A stretch of 64,000 nucleotides of DNA, taken from assembly GCF_026625745.1 (NCBI RefSeq), contig NZ_CP113061.1, positions 1,699,501 through 1,763,500 of the forward strand, read 5' to 3'. The stretch is from Asticcacaulis sp. SL142. Its GTDB lineage: Bacteria > Pseudomonadota > Alphaproteobacteria > Caulobacterales > Caulobacteraceae. This document shows positions 26,639 to 36,195 of the stretch, piece after piece (position 1 is the first letter of the stretch; each line of letters starts with the position of its first letter). The notes under the pieces are model-generated. The model did no database searches. It saw nothing but the letters and a program-made list of their open reading frames with translations, and was not told where the DNA came from. A program made the position numbers and the translations under genes.

Positions 26639-26746
26639 GTCCTGAGCCTAGACTGGAACGACGTCTCCAAGACATCAGCTGTCAGTGCCCGCAAGGTACA
26701 TGTGTGGGGCCGACGCTATACCTGTGCGTAGGTGCATCACCTGACA

Positions 26747-28042
26747 TCAGGTTTGTCGTTTCGTCAGCCGATTAAGAATGTCCGGAACAAATTGCTCAGC
26801 GAAGCCGGCCAGGAAGGCAAGAAGCAACATTTTGTAAAAGTCAGTCATGCTCCTAAGCCGCATAGCCTGCAAAAGCTGCGCTTCCTTCTGGGTCAGCGGA
26901 ATCTTGCAGGCGTGCCCACCGGTGTCGAGAGGGACACCAGAAGATGCACTGGCAAAATTACTTTGTACGTCAGGCGCCAGGCCAGCGATCAACCCGGTGT
27001 CGGCATCGCAGGGACAGGGTTCGATGACGCAAGCGGGTGTTTTAACCGCAGCAGGCATCGCGTTGGGTGGTTCCCGCTGAGATGAATTCTCAGGAGACGT
27101 AGCACTGGCAGCTTCGGAGGACGTCGATGCCGACGTGTCCCCCTCCGCAACCGCGCCAACCGGTCGGTCTAGCGTAGAAGGGTAACCGACCGACAGAACA
27201 CCGGACTGCGCAATAAAATAGACGACCAGTGCAAACGCACCGCCCATGACGAGCGACAAAACCATTCCCACCCAGCCCAACCGTAGGCCGATAAGTTCGA
27301 AAATTCCGTCCGAGGCCATCGCGTCATGCGAGACGGCCACCTGCAACCGTCGCGACATGCTCAGCGCTGCGCCGAGAATACCAACGACCACTAAGGTGTA
27401 AAGGCCGAAGGTAAGCGGGGCGATACCCCAACCGTTGGCGTAAAGTATACCCAGTATGCTCTCAATGATCGCGGCCACAGAGATAACGCCTAACATACCG
27501 ACCTTCAGGCCCTGGACAATGCGCTCCCGCGCAAGGTTAACGGTATAGTTGGCATGAATGGAGTCGAGCAGCGAGCGTATCTGGCGTCGGACATATGCGG
27601 CATCAGTCCATTGCTTATCACCGCGCTGGGGCAGACTGGCCTTAAATGTTGCTCGCGTACCGGCCGGCAATATGCGTTCAAAACGATCTTCAACCGCCCA
27701 GTAACGTTGCAGGATATATGCATCCGATGCAAAATCGACCAACGCGGCCTCTATGCGCAGCATGGTTGGAAAATCCGGCAAGGGCTTTAGCATCTCCGCC
27801 TCATAATCGGCCTTAATCTGCTTGAATATCGCCGCCTGCACAGCGTCCAAACCATCGCGCACTTCAAGATGGTCGAAATTGTCACGTAAAGAGTCGCCAT
27901 AGGTCCTGGCGACAAAAGCGCCGGCTCTTCTGGCCCACCGACTGCTGATCGAAGTGTCGCCAACACCTTCTATATTCGGAGCATCTTGCGTCATCCTAGC
28001 CATTCCAACTGTGTCAAGGACTGAAAATGGCAAAACCCGCAC
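26747..28042 (-). CDS. Membrane protein of unknown function
   Basis: Up to 431 residues; the frame opens with GTG at 28042, and ATG codons at 28003 and 27994 are alternative starts. The N-terminal about 160 residues are soluble and helical. Two or three membrane segments follow (about 175-235, GMLGVISVAAIIESILGILY and LTFGLYTLVVVGILGAAL; about 258-282). Then comes a Ser/Ala/Pro-rich low-complexity linker and a C-terminal hydrophobic helix in TDFYKMLLLAFLAGFAEQFV, a motif I have seen at the end of membrane proteins near EAD-type systems. It lies just outside the tRNA-derived boundary, pointing toward it. Confidence 0.75.
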   Translation of the reverse strand: MRVLPFSVLDTVGMARMTQDAPNIEGVGDTSISSRWARRAGAFVARTYGDSLRDNFDHLEVRDGLDAVQAAIFKQIKADYEAEMLKPLPDFPTMLRIEAALVDFASDAYILQRYWAVEDRFERILPAGTRATFKASLPQRGDKQWTDAAYVRRQIRSLLDSIHANYTVNLARERIVQGLKVGMLGVISVAAIIESILGILYANGWGIAPLTFGLYTLVVVGILGAALSMSRRLQVAVSHDAMASDGIFELIGLRLGWVGMVLSLVMGGAFALVVYFIAQSGVLSVGYPSTLDRPVGAVAEGDTSASTSSEAASATSPENSSQREPPNAMPAAVKTPACVIEPCPCDADTGLIAGLAPDVQSNFASASSGVPLDTGGHACKIPLTQKEAQLLQAMRLRSMTDFYKMLLLAFLAGFAEQFVPDILNRLTKRQT

Positions 28043-28186
28043 TTACCATTTTAATCCCGACCCCAAACAATCCCGGTCGAACGATGACTCAATTTTTGAG
28101 TGTTGCATATATCTTTACAATCAAATGTTGGTTACGTGCCGTATTTCCTTTCGTCTGCCAGGTATTTTGACCTTTGGTCACCGTGT

Positions 28187-28978
28187 TTAATTTAACAGAC
28201 GCCCCGGCAGGTCAGCAACGCTGTCAATGACCAGGTCCGCGCCCGCAGATTGCAATTCCGCATAGGCCGCCCTCAGACGATGATCGCGATCCGACGGGGG
28301 CAGTTTCTGGTAATCCTCAAAACTTAGCCCCAGGCTGTTACCGCTGGCGGCGACGCCAACCGTGAAACATCCCGCCGCCTTACCGGCCAAAATACCTGCG
28401 GGCGCGTCATCGACGACCACGACATCGGAAGCCGGATAAACACCCAGTTCGACTAAGTTTTTCCAGATCATCAGCGGTGCCGGTCGCCCCGCCACGGTTT
28501 CTCCGGCGCAGACCACCAGTTCAGGCTCATAGCCCTGCACTGCCGCGGCCTTAAGGATCGGGGCCATCATGGCGCGCGTGTAGCCGGTCGATGACCCAAC
28601 ACGCACACCCTGCGCGCGCAGACTGTCGAACGTGGCGCGTGCCCCGGGAATGAGCATCGCCCGTTCTGTGCCGGCCCGGCGCATCAGGTCATCCAGACTT
28701 GAATAGATGCGCTCAACATCAGCCTCCTGCGGCCTGTGTCCGGTCTTGGCCTGCCACAGGGTAGCGATCCTCGGCAAGGCCATAAGGGCGGCCACATGAT
28801 CGCGCTTTGCCTGCCCCATCGGGCCACGGATCTCGGCATCGGCAAGGTCGAGCCCTACGGCCTCGAAGGCCTGACGCATGGCGATGACAGGGGCCAGAGA
28901 CCCGAAGTCGACCATGGTGCCGGCCCAGTCAAAAATCACGGCCTTGAGCTTTACAGGGGGTCTCGTCATATCAGTCAT
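28187..28978 (-). CDS. phnX: Phosphonoacetaldehyde hydrolase
   Basis: About 263 residues from ATG 28978, which overlaps the upstream gene's stop by 8 bases. It is a HAD-superfamily enzyme: nucleophile Asp in VIFDWAGTMVDFG, Schiff-base Lys in GPMGQAKRDHV, substrate loop AGRPAPLMIWKNL and acidic motif VVVDDAPAGILAG, all in the PhnX pattern. It splits phosphonoacetaldehyde into acetaldehyde and phosphate in the cytoplasm. The usual partner transaminase PhnW is not in the window; the co-transcribed FAD oxidoreductase may supply the aldehyde instead. Confidence 0.93.
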   Translation of the reverse strand: MTDMTRPPVKLKAVIFDWAGTMVDFGSLAPVIAMRQAFEAVGLDLADAEIRGPMGQAKRDHVAALMALPRIATLWQAKTGHRPQEADVERIYSSLDDLMRRAGTERAMLIPGARATFDSLRAQGVRVGSSTGYTRAMMAPILKAAAVQGYEPELVVCAGETVAGRPAPLMIWKNLVELGVYPASDVVVVDDAPAGILAGKAAGCFTVGVAASGNSLGLSFEDYQKLPPSDRDHRLRAAYAELQSAGADLVIDSVADLPGRLLN

Positions 28979-30086
28979 CCGTTCCCAGCACGTCATTGAA
29001 AGTTTCTTCGGCAATGCCAAAGGCGGTAGAGGCGCCCGTGCCGCTGGTGACCACCACCAAACGCACATTGGGCTCAGGCGAGGCCATGAACATGTCGTTT
29101 GGCGCACTGGCATAGGTGCCAAGCCAGCGTTCAATTACCGGCGGCGGCTGGATATTTAGCGCCTCACAAAATGCATCAAGGATCAGCGCCTCAACCTGGG
29201 TGTCGTAAAACGGCTCCGGCGCGCGCCCGTAGTGATGACTGTCGCCCACAATCAGCGATCCGTCGGCGTCCTGAGTGACAATCAGATGCACCCCTGCCGC
29301 CAGATGATCCGGCTGTTCCTGCATAAGCCTTTGTTTCAGGGCGGCACTTTCCGGCAATTCGGCATAGCCTTTGTAGCGCACCATCGACAGGTCCGACATC
29401 ACCGGCACCGGCAGGCGGCGTCCTGGTGAGGCCAGCCGCAGCATATGGAGCTGGCAACGGGTTACGCTGTGCGCATCGAAAACGTGGGGATAGAGGCTGT
29501 TCAGGTCATCGCCGGGGCACACAATGATCACCGCCGCCTTCACCTTAGCGCGCGGGGTGCAAATGTCAGGGGCCGCAATCTCAGTCACGGGCGTCTCAAA
29601 GTGAAACTCAACGCCCTGCGCGAGGAGCCATGAGACCAGCGCCGGGATGGCATGGCGGGACTGAACCCTGAGTTCGTGAGGACTAAACAGGCCACCGCAC
29701 AGGTCACGACCGATAAAATCAAACGTCGAGCGAACCTGGGCGGCGCTTAGCACCTGACACTCAAGCCCCATATCCTGAGCGGCAAAGGCTTCGAGCACGG
29801 ACAGGGCCTCCGGGCGTTGCGCGGTGACCAAAAGCCCGTTTTGCAGAACCTCAATGCCAGACTTTGGGGCAATTTCCGCCCAGATATCGCGGCTGCGCCG
29901 CGCCCGCCGCCAGGTATCGCCAGCCCCCTGCCCGGTCACCGTGATAAAGCCGAAATTGCGGATCGACGCCCCTGTGGGGGCAGCCCCGCGTTCCAGAACA
30001 ACCACTTTCAGCCCACGCCGGACGGCGATCAGCGCATGAGCCAACCCGACAATACCTGCGCCCACAATGGCGACATCATAACTCAT
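28971..30086 (-). CDS. FAD-dependent oxidoreductase of the TIGR03364 type, phosphonate-linked
   Basis: A 371-residue D-amino-acid-oxidase-fold enzyme. The FAD dinucleotide motif VAIVGAGIVGLAHAL is at residues 5-19; ASIRNFGFITVTGQGAGDTW and the closing GTGASTAFGIAEETFND fit the TIGR03364 family, which is regularly found beside phosphonate genes. Related enzymes are proposed to oxidise 2-aminoethylphosphonate or its N-methyl or hydroxy derivatives. Being upstream of and overlapping phnX, it probably makes phosphonoacetaldehyde. Soluble, with no signal peptide. Confidence 0.85.
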   Translation of the reverse strand: MSYDVAIVGAGIVGLAHALIAVRRGLKVVVLERGAAPTGASIRNFGFITVTGQGAGDTWRRARRSRDIWAEIAPKSGIEVLQNGLLVTAQRPEALSVLEAFAAQDMGLECQVLSAAQVRSTFDFIGRDLCGGLFSPHELRVQSRHAIPALVSWLLAQGVEFHFETPVTEIAAPDICTPRAKVKAAVIIVCPGDDLNSLYPHVFDAHSVTRCQLHMLRLASPGRRLPVPVMSDLSMVRYKGYAELPESAALKQRLMQEQPDHLAAGVHLIVTQDADGSLIVGDSHHYGRAPEPFYDTQVEALILDAFCEALNIQPPPVIERWLGTYASAPNDMFMASPEPNVRLVVVTSGTGASTAFGIAEETFNDVLGTDD

Positions 30087-30185
30087 GTAAGCACCTCAAG
30101 ATCCACAGATCATTCATAACAATGTCGCATAACAAATATATTATCATAATTAAAATTGATTTTGATTTAACTCTGGATTCATCCC
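30087..30185. promoter_or_regulatory. Divergent AT-rich promoter region of the phosphonate cluster
   Basis: About 100 bases between divergent start codons. Positions 30130-30172 are very AT-rich (ATATATTATCATAATTAAAA and following) and resemble the AT-rich stretches before the receptor gene (about 32018-32060) and before the Phn-HD gene (36196-36240). They may be sites for the LysR regulator encoded at 35254, whose family binds AT-rich dyads (inference). Confidence 0.4.
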
Positions 30186-31982
30186 ATGCGCCCCACCACA
30201 CTTCGGTCCCTCGCCCTTTGGACAAGCTTTATGACCTTTGCTTCCACGCCCGCGCTTGCGGAAACCTGGCGCCTGGAGACCGGCTACGACCTGCCGCGTC
30301 GCGCCGCTGTGAAAGCGCCCAACGCCTATGAGGGTCAGATCCTGCAGGCCGCCCTGCCAATTGGCCCCCGGCTGTTCGGCACCGCCGCCAGTCATTCGCA
30401 GATCCTGTCCGCCGACGCCGTGACGGGTGATTACACCGCTGAGCTTTGGCTGGTGGATCACGTTAATCAGCCAATCGGGGCGGTGATGAGCGTCGGCAAT
30501 AGCCGACTGGGCTATTATAACGGTACGGCGGTGTTCGGGCCGGAAGAGGCTATGCGGAGCGCCAGCCTCGACGATAAAGCCTTTAAAGAGCGCTGGCATC
30601 ATCTGGTACTGGTGCGCGAAGGTCAGCGCCTCAGCCTCTATCATAACGGCGTCAAGCTCTCTGAAACCACAGGAACGACTGTGGCCGGTCCGGTGCGTCT
30701 CGACAGCTATCTGGGGCATGAGCCTTATATGATCCCGGCCAATCTGGTGCATACTGCGGCCCTTGAACGGCGCGCCTTGAGCGCCTCAGAGATTGCCGCG
30801 CGCTTTAACGCCCAATCGCAACTGGTCGAAGAGGGCCGACTTTATGCCGACCGCTTTCACTTCACCCAACCGCCCTACCTCAACACACCGCAAACCGATT
30901 CGATCGAACTGTCGTTTGAGTTTGATCATGATGCCACTGCGCAGGTCGCTTACGGCGAAACCGAAGACACGCTTAAAACCGTTGCCCTGCCCGGTTCTAG
31001 CCGCCTGCATGGCCTGAAACTAGGCGGCCTGAAGCCCGATACCCCCTATTTTTACCGGGTTACCGGCACGGACGCCAAAGGCCAGAAACTGGATTCAGGC
31101 CTGTTGTCGTTCCGCAGCGCGCCCCTGCCCGGCCGCCCCTTCGTTATGGTCATCTCCGGCGATACCGAAGCCCGCCCGCACATCAATAACCGCATGTCCG
31201 AGCTGATGTGGGAAGAACGTCCGGCCCTGCTGGCGATCATGGGCGATCTGACCGATGGCGGCTCAAAAGAGAAGCGCTTTGAATGGACCCATGAATATTT
31301 CACCGGCATGGGACCGTTCTTCGGCCGCGTACCGACGCTGGGCGTGGTCGGTAATGGTGAAGAGGAACTGCACTGGTATCGCCACTATCACCGGCAGAAC
31401 ATGGCCTCGCCTGGGCGCGAAAGCTATTTTTCGATGGTTTATGGCGATGTCGAATTCTTTGTGCTGGATGCCAATCTTGAGCAGCGCGAACGCGAGGCCC
31501 CGGGCTTTCGCGCGCGTCAAAAAGCTTGGCTTGATCAGGCGCTCAAGAGCTCAAAATCGCGCTGGAAAATCGCCATGCACCATCAGGATGTGCGCACTTC
31601 CGACAATGATGATTACGGCGACAGCTTCCGCGAAACCTCGACCCACGGCGACCGGGATGTTCAGGCCGATTTCCTGCCGCTTTATGAAAAGCACAATGTA
31701 GATCTGGTCTTTTTCGGCCACCTGCATGCCTATGAGCGGAGCTGGCCCCTGCGCGGCAATAAGGTCGATACAGTCAACGGCATCACCTATGTTCAGGTCG
31801 GGGGCTTAGGCGGAAACCTGGAAGACTTCGCCCCCAACAAGCCATGGTTTTCCGTGAAAACCGTGCGCGCCCACCACTATGTTGCCCTGAGCATCACGCC
31901 CGATACCATCGAGGCGCGCATGGTCGATTCTGAGGGTCGTCTGCGCGATGTGTTCAGCGTGCATCACCGGGGCAACAAGTGA
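30186..31982 (+). CDS. Secreted metallophosphoesterase with LamG-like and purple-acid-phosphatase-type domains
   Basis: A 598-residue protein. The signal peptide is residues 1-25 (cleaved after ALA). A LamG/concanavalin-like domain spans about 45-205 (AELWLVDHVNQP, WHHLVLVREGQRLSLYHNGV). A fibronectin-III-like domain follows (about 215-305, ATAQVAYGETEDTL; PDTPYFYRVTG), as in purple acid phosphatases. The metallophosphoesterase core has GDTEARPH, GDLTDGG, GNGEEELHWY, HHQDVR and GHLHAYERSW, giving both metal sites. It probably works in the periplasm and hydrolyses phosphate or phosphonate esters, releasing substrates for the receptor and catabolic genes next to it. Confidence 0.88.
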   Translation: MRPTTLRSLALWTSFMTFASTPALAETWRLETGYDLPRRAAVKAPNAYEGQILQAALPIGPRLFGTAASHSQILSADAVTGDYTAELWLVDHVNQPIGAVMSVGNSRLGYYNGTAVFGPEEAMRSASLDDKAFKERWHHLVLVREGQRLSLYHNGVKLSETTGTTVAGPVRLDSYLGHEPYMIPANLVHTAALERRALSASEIAARFNAQSQLVEEGRLYADRFHFTQPPYLNTPQTDSIELSFEFDHDATAQVAYGETEDTLKTVALPGSSRLHGLKLGGLKPDTPYFYRVTGTDAKGQKLDSGLLSFRSAPLPGRPFVMVISGDTEARPHINNRMSELMWEERPALLAIMGDLTDGGSKEKRFEWTHEYFTGMGPFFGRVPTLGVVGNGEEELHWYRHYHRQNMASPGRESYFSMVYGDVEFFVLDANLEQREREAPGFRARQKAWLDQALKSSKSRWKIAMHHQDVRTSDNDDYGDSFRETSTHGDRDVQADFLPLYEKHNVDLVFFGHLHAYERSWPLRGNKVDTVNGITYVQVGGLGGNLEDFAPNKPWFSVKTVRAHHYVALSITPDTIEARMVDSEGRLRDVFSVHHRGNK

Positions 31983-32238
31983 CACTTCGTCGCAGATCGT
32001 CAACAAACCGTCATATCTAAATTATATAGATAACGACATATCATTTGCATTTATTATATTGGTTGACCCGCCGGGGGGCATAGGTCAGCCGTTTCGCAAA
32101 AGATACAGCCTCCCAATTTGTCCCGCGGCCCGGCATATCCGGGTCCGCGGGTCTGCTTTGTTAAAAGCTGCGGGCGTCCGTCCGCGGCAGGGGATAGACG
32201 CGCGCCGTATTGCGGCCGCGCACAGCATGGAGATACCG

Positions 32239-35034
32239 ATGCACACGCTTAAATCTATACGGCTTACCGGGGTCAGCCTGCTGGCTATGACTTTGGGCCT
32301 GCCGGTCGCCGCTCAAACCGTGACCGAGGACACGGTCACCGAAGTGGTCGTTACGGGTCAGCGCTTGTCGAACGCCAACTCGATCGAGCAGCAGAAAAAA
32401 GCCACCGGCGTTATGAACGTCATTTCGGCGGATGATTTGGGCAAATTGCCCGATGCCAACGTCGCGGACGCTCTGGCGCGCATTCCGGGCGTCAATGTGG
32501 TCGTCAATCAGGAAACCGGCGAAGGCGAATATGTCTCGGTACGCGGTCTGGCCAGCACCTATAACGCCTATGCCATCAACGGCGTGCGCGTGGCCCTGAC
32601 CGATAATGACTCGCGCAAGATGTCGATGACCGTGCTGCCACCTAACGGTTTGAAAGCGATCCAGGTCTATAAGACTCTGACGCCGGATCTGGACGGCGAC
32701 GCCATCGGCGGCTCGGTTAACTTCGTAACCCCAACCGCATTTGATTTCAAAAAACCGACCATCCGTGTCTTTGGCACCTACGGCCTTAACGACCGCGCCC
32801 AAAAACAGGACGAAGACGCCTCCAACGGCCAGCTTCAGGTCGATTTTGCCCGTAAACTGGGCGAAGGCAATTTCGGCATTTTCGGGTCGCTCTATTACGG
32901 CAAGAGCCACTATACCAACGAAGAAACCGAAAACGATGGTGAGTGGGAACCCTACCGCTGGCGCAAGGACTCTGAGGAGGATATCGACGCCCGCTCCATG
33001 TACCTGCCGGGTATCGACCTCGACTATCGGCGCGGCGAGCAGGAACGCTTCGGCGGCAATTTCTCGGCCGATTACCGCACCGATCAGCATGACCTCTATG
33101 TCCGCGGCCAGTATGCCAAGCTGAACCGTACCGGCACCAATGACTGGACGGATTTCCGCAGCCGCCCGACCGCGCGTCTTAATCAGGTCAATATCGACGA
33201 TACGTCCCTGTTAAGCCCGGATCAAATGATTACCGGCAGTGACTCGCGCGGCAATATCTATGGTTATACCACCAGCCAGATCGTCGATACCGATAACGAC
33301 GGCGTCATCACCGATGCCGATCGCGCCGGGAATGGCTATTGGTCGCTGAACGGCCGCTCCGGTGTCTGGGACCCAAAAGCCTTCCAGTTTGCCCGCACCC
33401 ATGAATCTCAGGATCAGGAATCGTCACTCTACACCCTCAATGTCGGCGGCCAGAGCCGGTATGAGCGCCTGACCCTGGATTATGACCTGAGCTATTCCTA
33501 CGGCGAAAAGGGCACGCCACTCTCCTATGGCATAACCTATAACTGCGACAAATGCTCAACCGATCCGATGTTTACCTCAACCGGTATCCTTTGGTCATCG
33601 TCCGATCCACGCTTCCCGCTGCCGCAATTGCCCGCCTATGCCGCCGATGTCGACAAACGCGACGACCTGTTGCCGTTCGATGGCGCCTATATGAACCGTA
33701 GCCAGCAATCCGATGCCCGCACGGCGCTTAAGCTTGACGCCAAATACGAAATGGACGGCCTGATCGACTATGTGAAGGGCGGTTTCAAATATCTGAAGTC
33801 CGAGCGCGAATATGACGCCACCCCGATCTGGGAAGGCGATATGTCCGGTACGGCTCTGGACGGCAAGACCCTGGCCCAATCCGGTCTGGTTGAGCGTCAG
33901 GTAGATGGTTTCTTTAAGGATCGCTATTACTACGGCTCGATCATGAACCGCGCCAAAGTCATTGCCGCCATTGATGCCGCCCGCGCTGCCAATCCGGTCA
34001 CTCAATCCTATGAAGACCTCAATGAGGATGACAAAAAGGGTAACGAGACCATCTATGCCGGTTACGGTCTGGCCCATATGATGACGGGTAACTGGGAAAT
34101 CATTGCTGGTGCCCGTGTCGAACACACCAAGGTCGAGAACATAAGCTGGATCGACGATGACAACGGCTCGGGCTTTGGTAAGACCGAAGCCGACTACACC
34201 AACGTCCTGCCGAGTGTCACCGCCGTTTACCGCCAGGGCAGTAATCTGGTGTACCGGGGTGCGGTCTGGACCAGCTTCTCGCGTCCGGAATATGCCAATA
34301 TTTCGCGCGGCGAAAGCATCACCCGCGACCCGATCACCGATGAGATCGTTGCCATTGAACGCGGCAATCCAGATCTGAAACCGGCGGAAGCTGTCAATTT
34401 CGACCTGTCGGCTGAATACTACCCTGACCGTTCCAGTATGGTGTCGATTGGTTTCTTCCATAAGGGAATCAAAAACTTCATTTTCACCAATGGTCGCTCG
34501 GTCGATGCCGACACCAAGGAAGGCACGATCACCATCACCCAGCCACAAAACGGTGAGGATGCCACCATCACTGGTGTTGAACTGAACCTGATCAAATCGT
34601 TCGAAGGTCTTCAGGCCCCGTTCGATGGCTTCGGCGTTGAAGCCAATGTCACCTCGCAGAACTCACTGGCGGAAACCGGTCTGGACTACCGTCGCGGGCG
34701 TCCGATCTCGTTCATTCAGGCACCGGATCTGATCTATAACGCCTCGCTGACCTACCAGAAATACGGTATCGAAGCCAAGCTGTCCTATCAGTATCAGGGG
34801 GCCTATATCGAAGATACGCGCGACAACGCCGTCGATAAGTGGGTGCAGCCGAACAAGTCGCTCGATCTGCACACGCGCTACAATATTCGCCCGAACCTGT
34901 CGGTCGATTTCGATATACAGAACATTCTGGATGGTCACCGCTATTACACCACCAAGGGTAAGAACCCGACCTATCAGAAAGACTACATGGAGCCGGGCCG
35001 TAACTTCATCCTGCGCTTTGCCTATACCTACTAG
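32239..35034 (+). CDS. TonB-dependent receptor (Xanthomonas/Caulobacter type)
   Basis: About 931 residues from ATG 32239, chosen because GGAG lies six bases upstream; longer frames lack a ribosome site. Signal peptide of about 26 residues (LLAMTLGLPVAAQ). The TonB box is in TEVVVTGQRLS; the plug domain follows (DDLGKLPDANVADALARIPG, SVRGLASTYNAYAINGVR), then the beta-barrel to a C-terminal FILRFAYTY. The pattern matches the TIGR01782 TonB-Xanth-Caul family. Its place between a secreted phosphoesterase and a LysR regulator suggests uptake of a phosphonate- or phosphate-containing compound across the outer membrane. Confidence 0.93.
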   Translation: MHTLKSIRLTGVSLLAMTLGLPVAAQTVTEDTVTEVVVTGQRLSNANSIEQQKKATGVMNVISADDLGKLPDANVADALARIPGVNVVVNQETGEGEYVSVRGLASTYNAYAINGVRVALTDNDSRKMSMTVLPPNGLKAIQVYKTLTPDLDGDAIGGSVNFVTPTAFDFKKPTIRVFGTYGLNDRAQKQDEDASNGQLQVDFARKLGEGNFGIFGSLYYGKSHYTNEETENDGEWEPYRWRKDSEEDIDARSMYLPGIDLDYRRGEQERFGGNFSADYRTDQHDLYVRGQYAKLNRTGTNDWTDFRSRPTARLNQVNIDDTSLLSPDQMITGSDSRGNIYGYTTSQIVDTDNDGVITDADRAGNGYWSLNGRSGVWDPKAFQFARTHESQDQESSLYTLNVGGQSRYERLTLDYDLSYSYGEKGTPLSYGITYNCDKCSTDPMFTSTGILWSSSDPRFPLPQLPAYAADVDKRDDLLPFDGAYMNRSQQSDARTALKLDAKYEMDGLIDYVKGGFKYLKSEREYDATPIWEGDMSGTALDGKTLAQSGLVERQVDGFFKDRYYYGSIMNRAKVIAAIDAARAANPVTQSYEDLNEDDKKGNETIYAGYGLAHMMTGNWEIIAGARVEHTKVENISWIDDDNGSGFGKTEADYTNVLPSVTAVYRQGSNLVYRGAVWTSFSRPEYANISRGESITRDPITDEIVAIERGNPDLKPAEAVNFDLSAEYYPDRSSMVSIGFFHKGIKNFIFTNGRSVDADTKEGTITITQPQNGEDATITGVELNLIKSFEGLQAPFDGFGVEANVTSQNSLAETGLDYRRGRPISFIQAPDLIYNASLTYQKYGIEAKLSYQYQGAYIEDTRDNAVDKWVQPNKSLDLHTRYNIRPNLSVDFDIQNILDGHRYYTTKGKNPTYQKDYMEPGRNFILRFAYTY

Positions 35035-35042
35035 GAGCCATG

Positions 35043-35068
35043 GCCAAAAAGTGTAAGCGGTTTTTGGC
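35043..35068. repeat. Intergenic palindrome GCCAAAAA-N10-TTTTTGGC
   Basis: Perfect 8-bp arms; the interior reads GTGTAAGCGG. A related element with the same plan (CCAAAAAGTGT...GCGGTTTTTGG) occurs at 62563-62593, in both cases within about 10 bases after a stop codon. It looks like a dispersed palindromic repeat that may protect mRNA 3' ends. Confidence 0.6.
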
Positions 35069-35150
35069 TTTACATTGTGACAACATAAAAACTTTGAGCC
35101 AGATCACCTTTCGACCTCATCTGGCTCCAAAACCTGACGGTTTAATCCCG

Positions 35151-35184
35151 CCCTCTTCCGGTTTCGGCCGGAAGAGGGTTTTTT
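35151..35184 (+). terminator. Intrinsic terminator after the TonB-dependent receptor
   Basis: A perfect 11-bp stem CCCTCTTCCGG / CCGGAAGAGGG with a 6-base loop is followed by six T and a further T-rich stretch. It ends the receptor transcript before the LysR gene. Confidence 0.85.
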
Positions 35185-35253
35185 CGTTTTAGGCTTACAC
35201 TTTTAAACACCATGTTTTAGGGTTGGCAGTGCGAATAGTTTGAGAGACTCATC

Positions 35254-36186
35254 ATGCCTGCCCCCCTGACCGCCGCAGCAGACGACACCCCGGAGCGCAT
35301 CCACCGTCGTCGCGATACCACCGGCCTGTCGATTGGGGCTTTGCGGGCCTTTGTGGCCGTCGTTGATCTCGGGTCATTTTCGCGCGCCGCGGCTGAGATC
35401 GGTGTATCCCAACCCAATATTTCCAATCAGATCAATGCGCTTGAGCAGGCCTGCGGCGTGCGTTTGCTGCACAGGCGCTCCCAAAACCAGAGTCTAACCG
35501 ATGCCGGGCGAGAGCTTTATACCCGGGCGCGCCTGGTCATCAGCCGGATGCGGGACTTTGAGACCGCGGCTAATCTGTTCGGCAGCCTTAAGCGCGGCCG
35601 GATCGTGGTCGGCTATTCGACTCCACCGGTCGCCATGACGCTTATCGGCCATTTCATGCGCACCTATCCGGAGATTGAGATGGTGGCGCGTCATGGCAAT
35701 ACCGAATCCCTGCGCGCGGACCTTATGGAATGCCGGATCGACACCGCCATCATGTCGCTGATGGACCCTGACCCCTCCCTGACCTGTCACCTGATTGCGC
35801 CGCAGGGCCTTAATCTGCTGGTTCCGTCATCGCACCCGTTTGCCGGCCGCAGCGATATCGCCGTCAGCGATCTGTCCGGCCTTGGTATCGTGGCGCGTGA
35901 AGAAGGCTCAGTCACCCGTACCTTAAGTGAAATGGCGTTTGAGAGCATCGGGGCGCCTTTTCAGCCGGTGCTGACCGTCGAGAGCCGTGAAGCCGTCAAG
36001 GAAGCCGCGGCCAATGGCGTGGGCTTAGGCTTCGTGCTGGATGGTGAGATCGGCGAGGACGTGCGGCTCAAGGCCTTACCGATCCGCGGCCTGACGCGCA
36101 AGGTTGGGGTCTATGTTGTGGCCCTGCGCGAAAGTCTCGAAATTCCGGCCGTTTCTGCCTTTGCACGTCTTGCCGAAGTCGGCTAA
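35254..36186 (+). CDS. LysR-family transcriptional regulator
   Basis: A 310-residue protein. The winged HTH lies at about 28-88 (LRAFVAVVDLGSFSRAAAEI, SQPNISNQINALEQACGVRL), the linker helix at 88-110, and the two-lobe effector domain at about 115-305. It is flanked on both sides by phosphonate genes and has its own transcript start after a terminator, so it probably controls the cluster in response to a phosphonate intermediate (inference). An extra N-terminal 25 residues precede the HTH; GTG or later starts are possible. Confidence 0.9.
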   Translation: MPAPLTAAADDTPERIHRRRDTTGLSIGALRAFVAVVDLGSFSRAAAEIGVSQPNISNQINALEQACGVRLLHRRSQNQSLTDAGRELYTRARLVISRMRDFETAANLFGSLKRGRIVVGYSTPPVAMTLIGHFMRTYPEIEMVARHGNTESLRADLMECRIDTAIMSLMDPDPSLTCHLIAPQGLNLLVPSSHPFAGRSDIAVSDLSGLGIVAREEGSVTRTLSEMAFESIGAPFQPVLTVESREAVKEAAANGVGLGFVLDGEIGEDVRLKALPIRGLTRKVGVYVVALRESLEIPAVSAFARLAEVG

Positions 36187-36195
36187 GACCTGTAT

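Noticed and set aside
31948-32238. Longer N-terminus for the TonB-dependent receptor
   Set aside because: The extra 97 residues lack a signal peptide at their start and a ribosome site; the ATG at 32239 has GGAG and a proper signal peptide.
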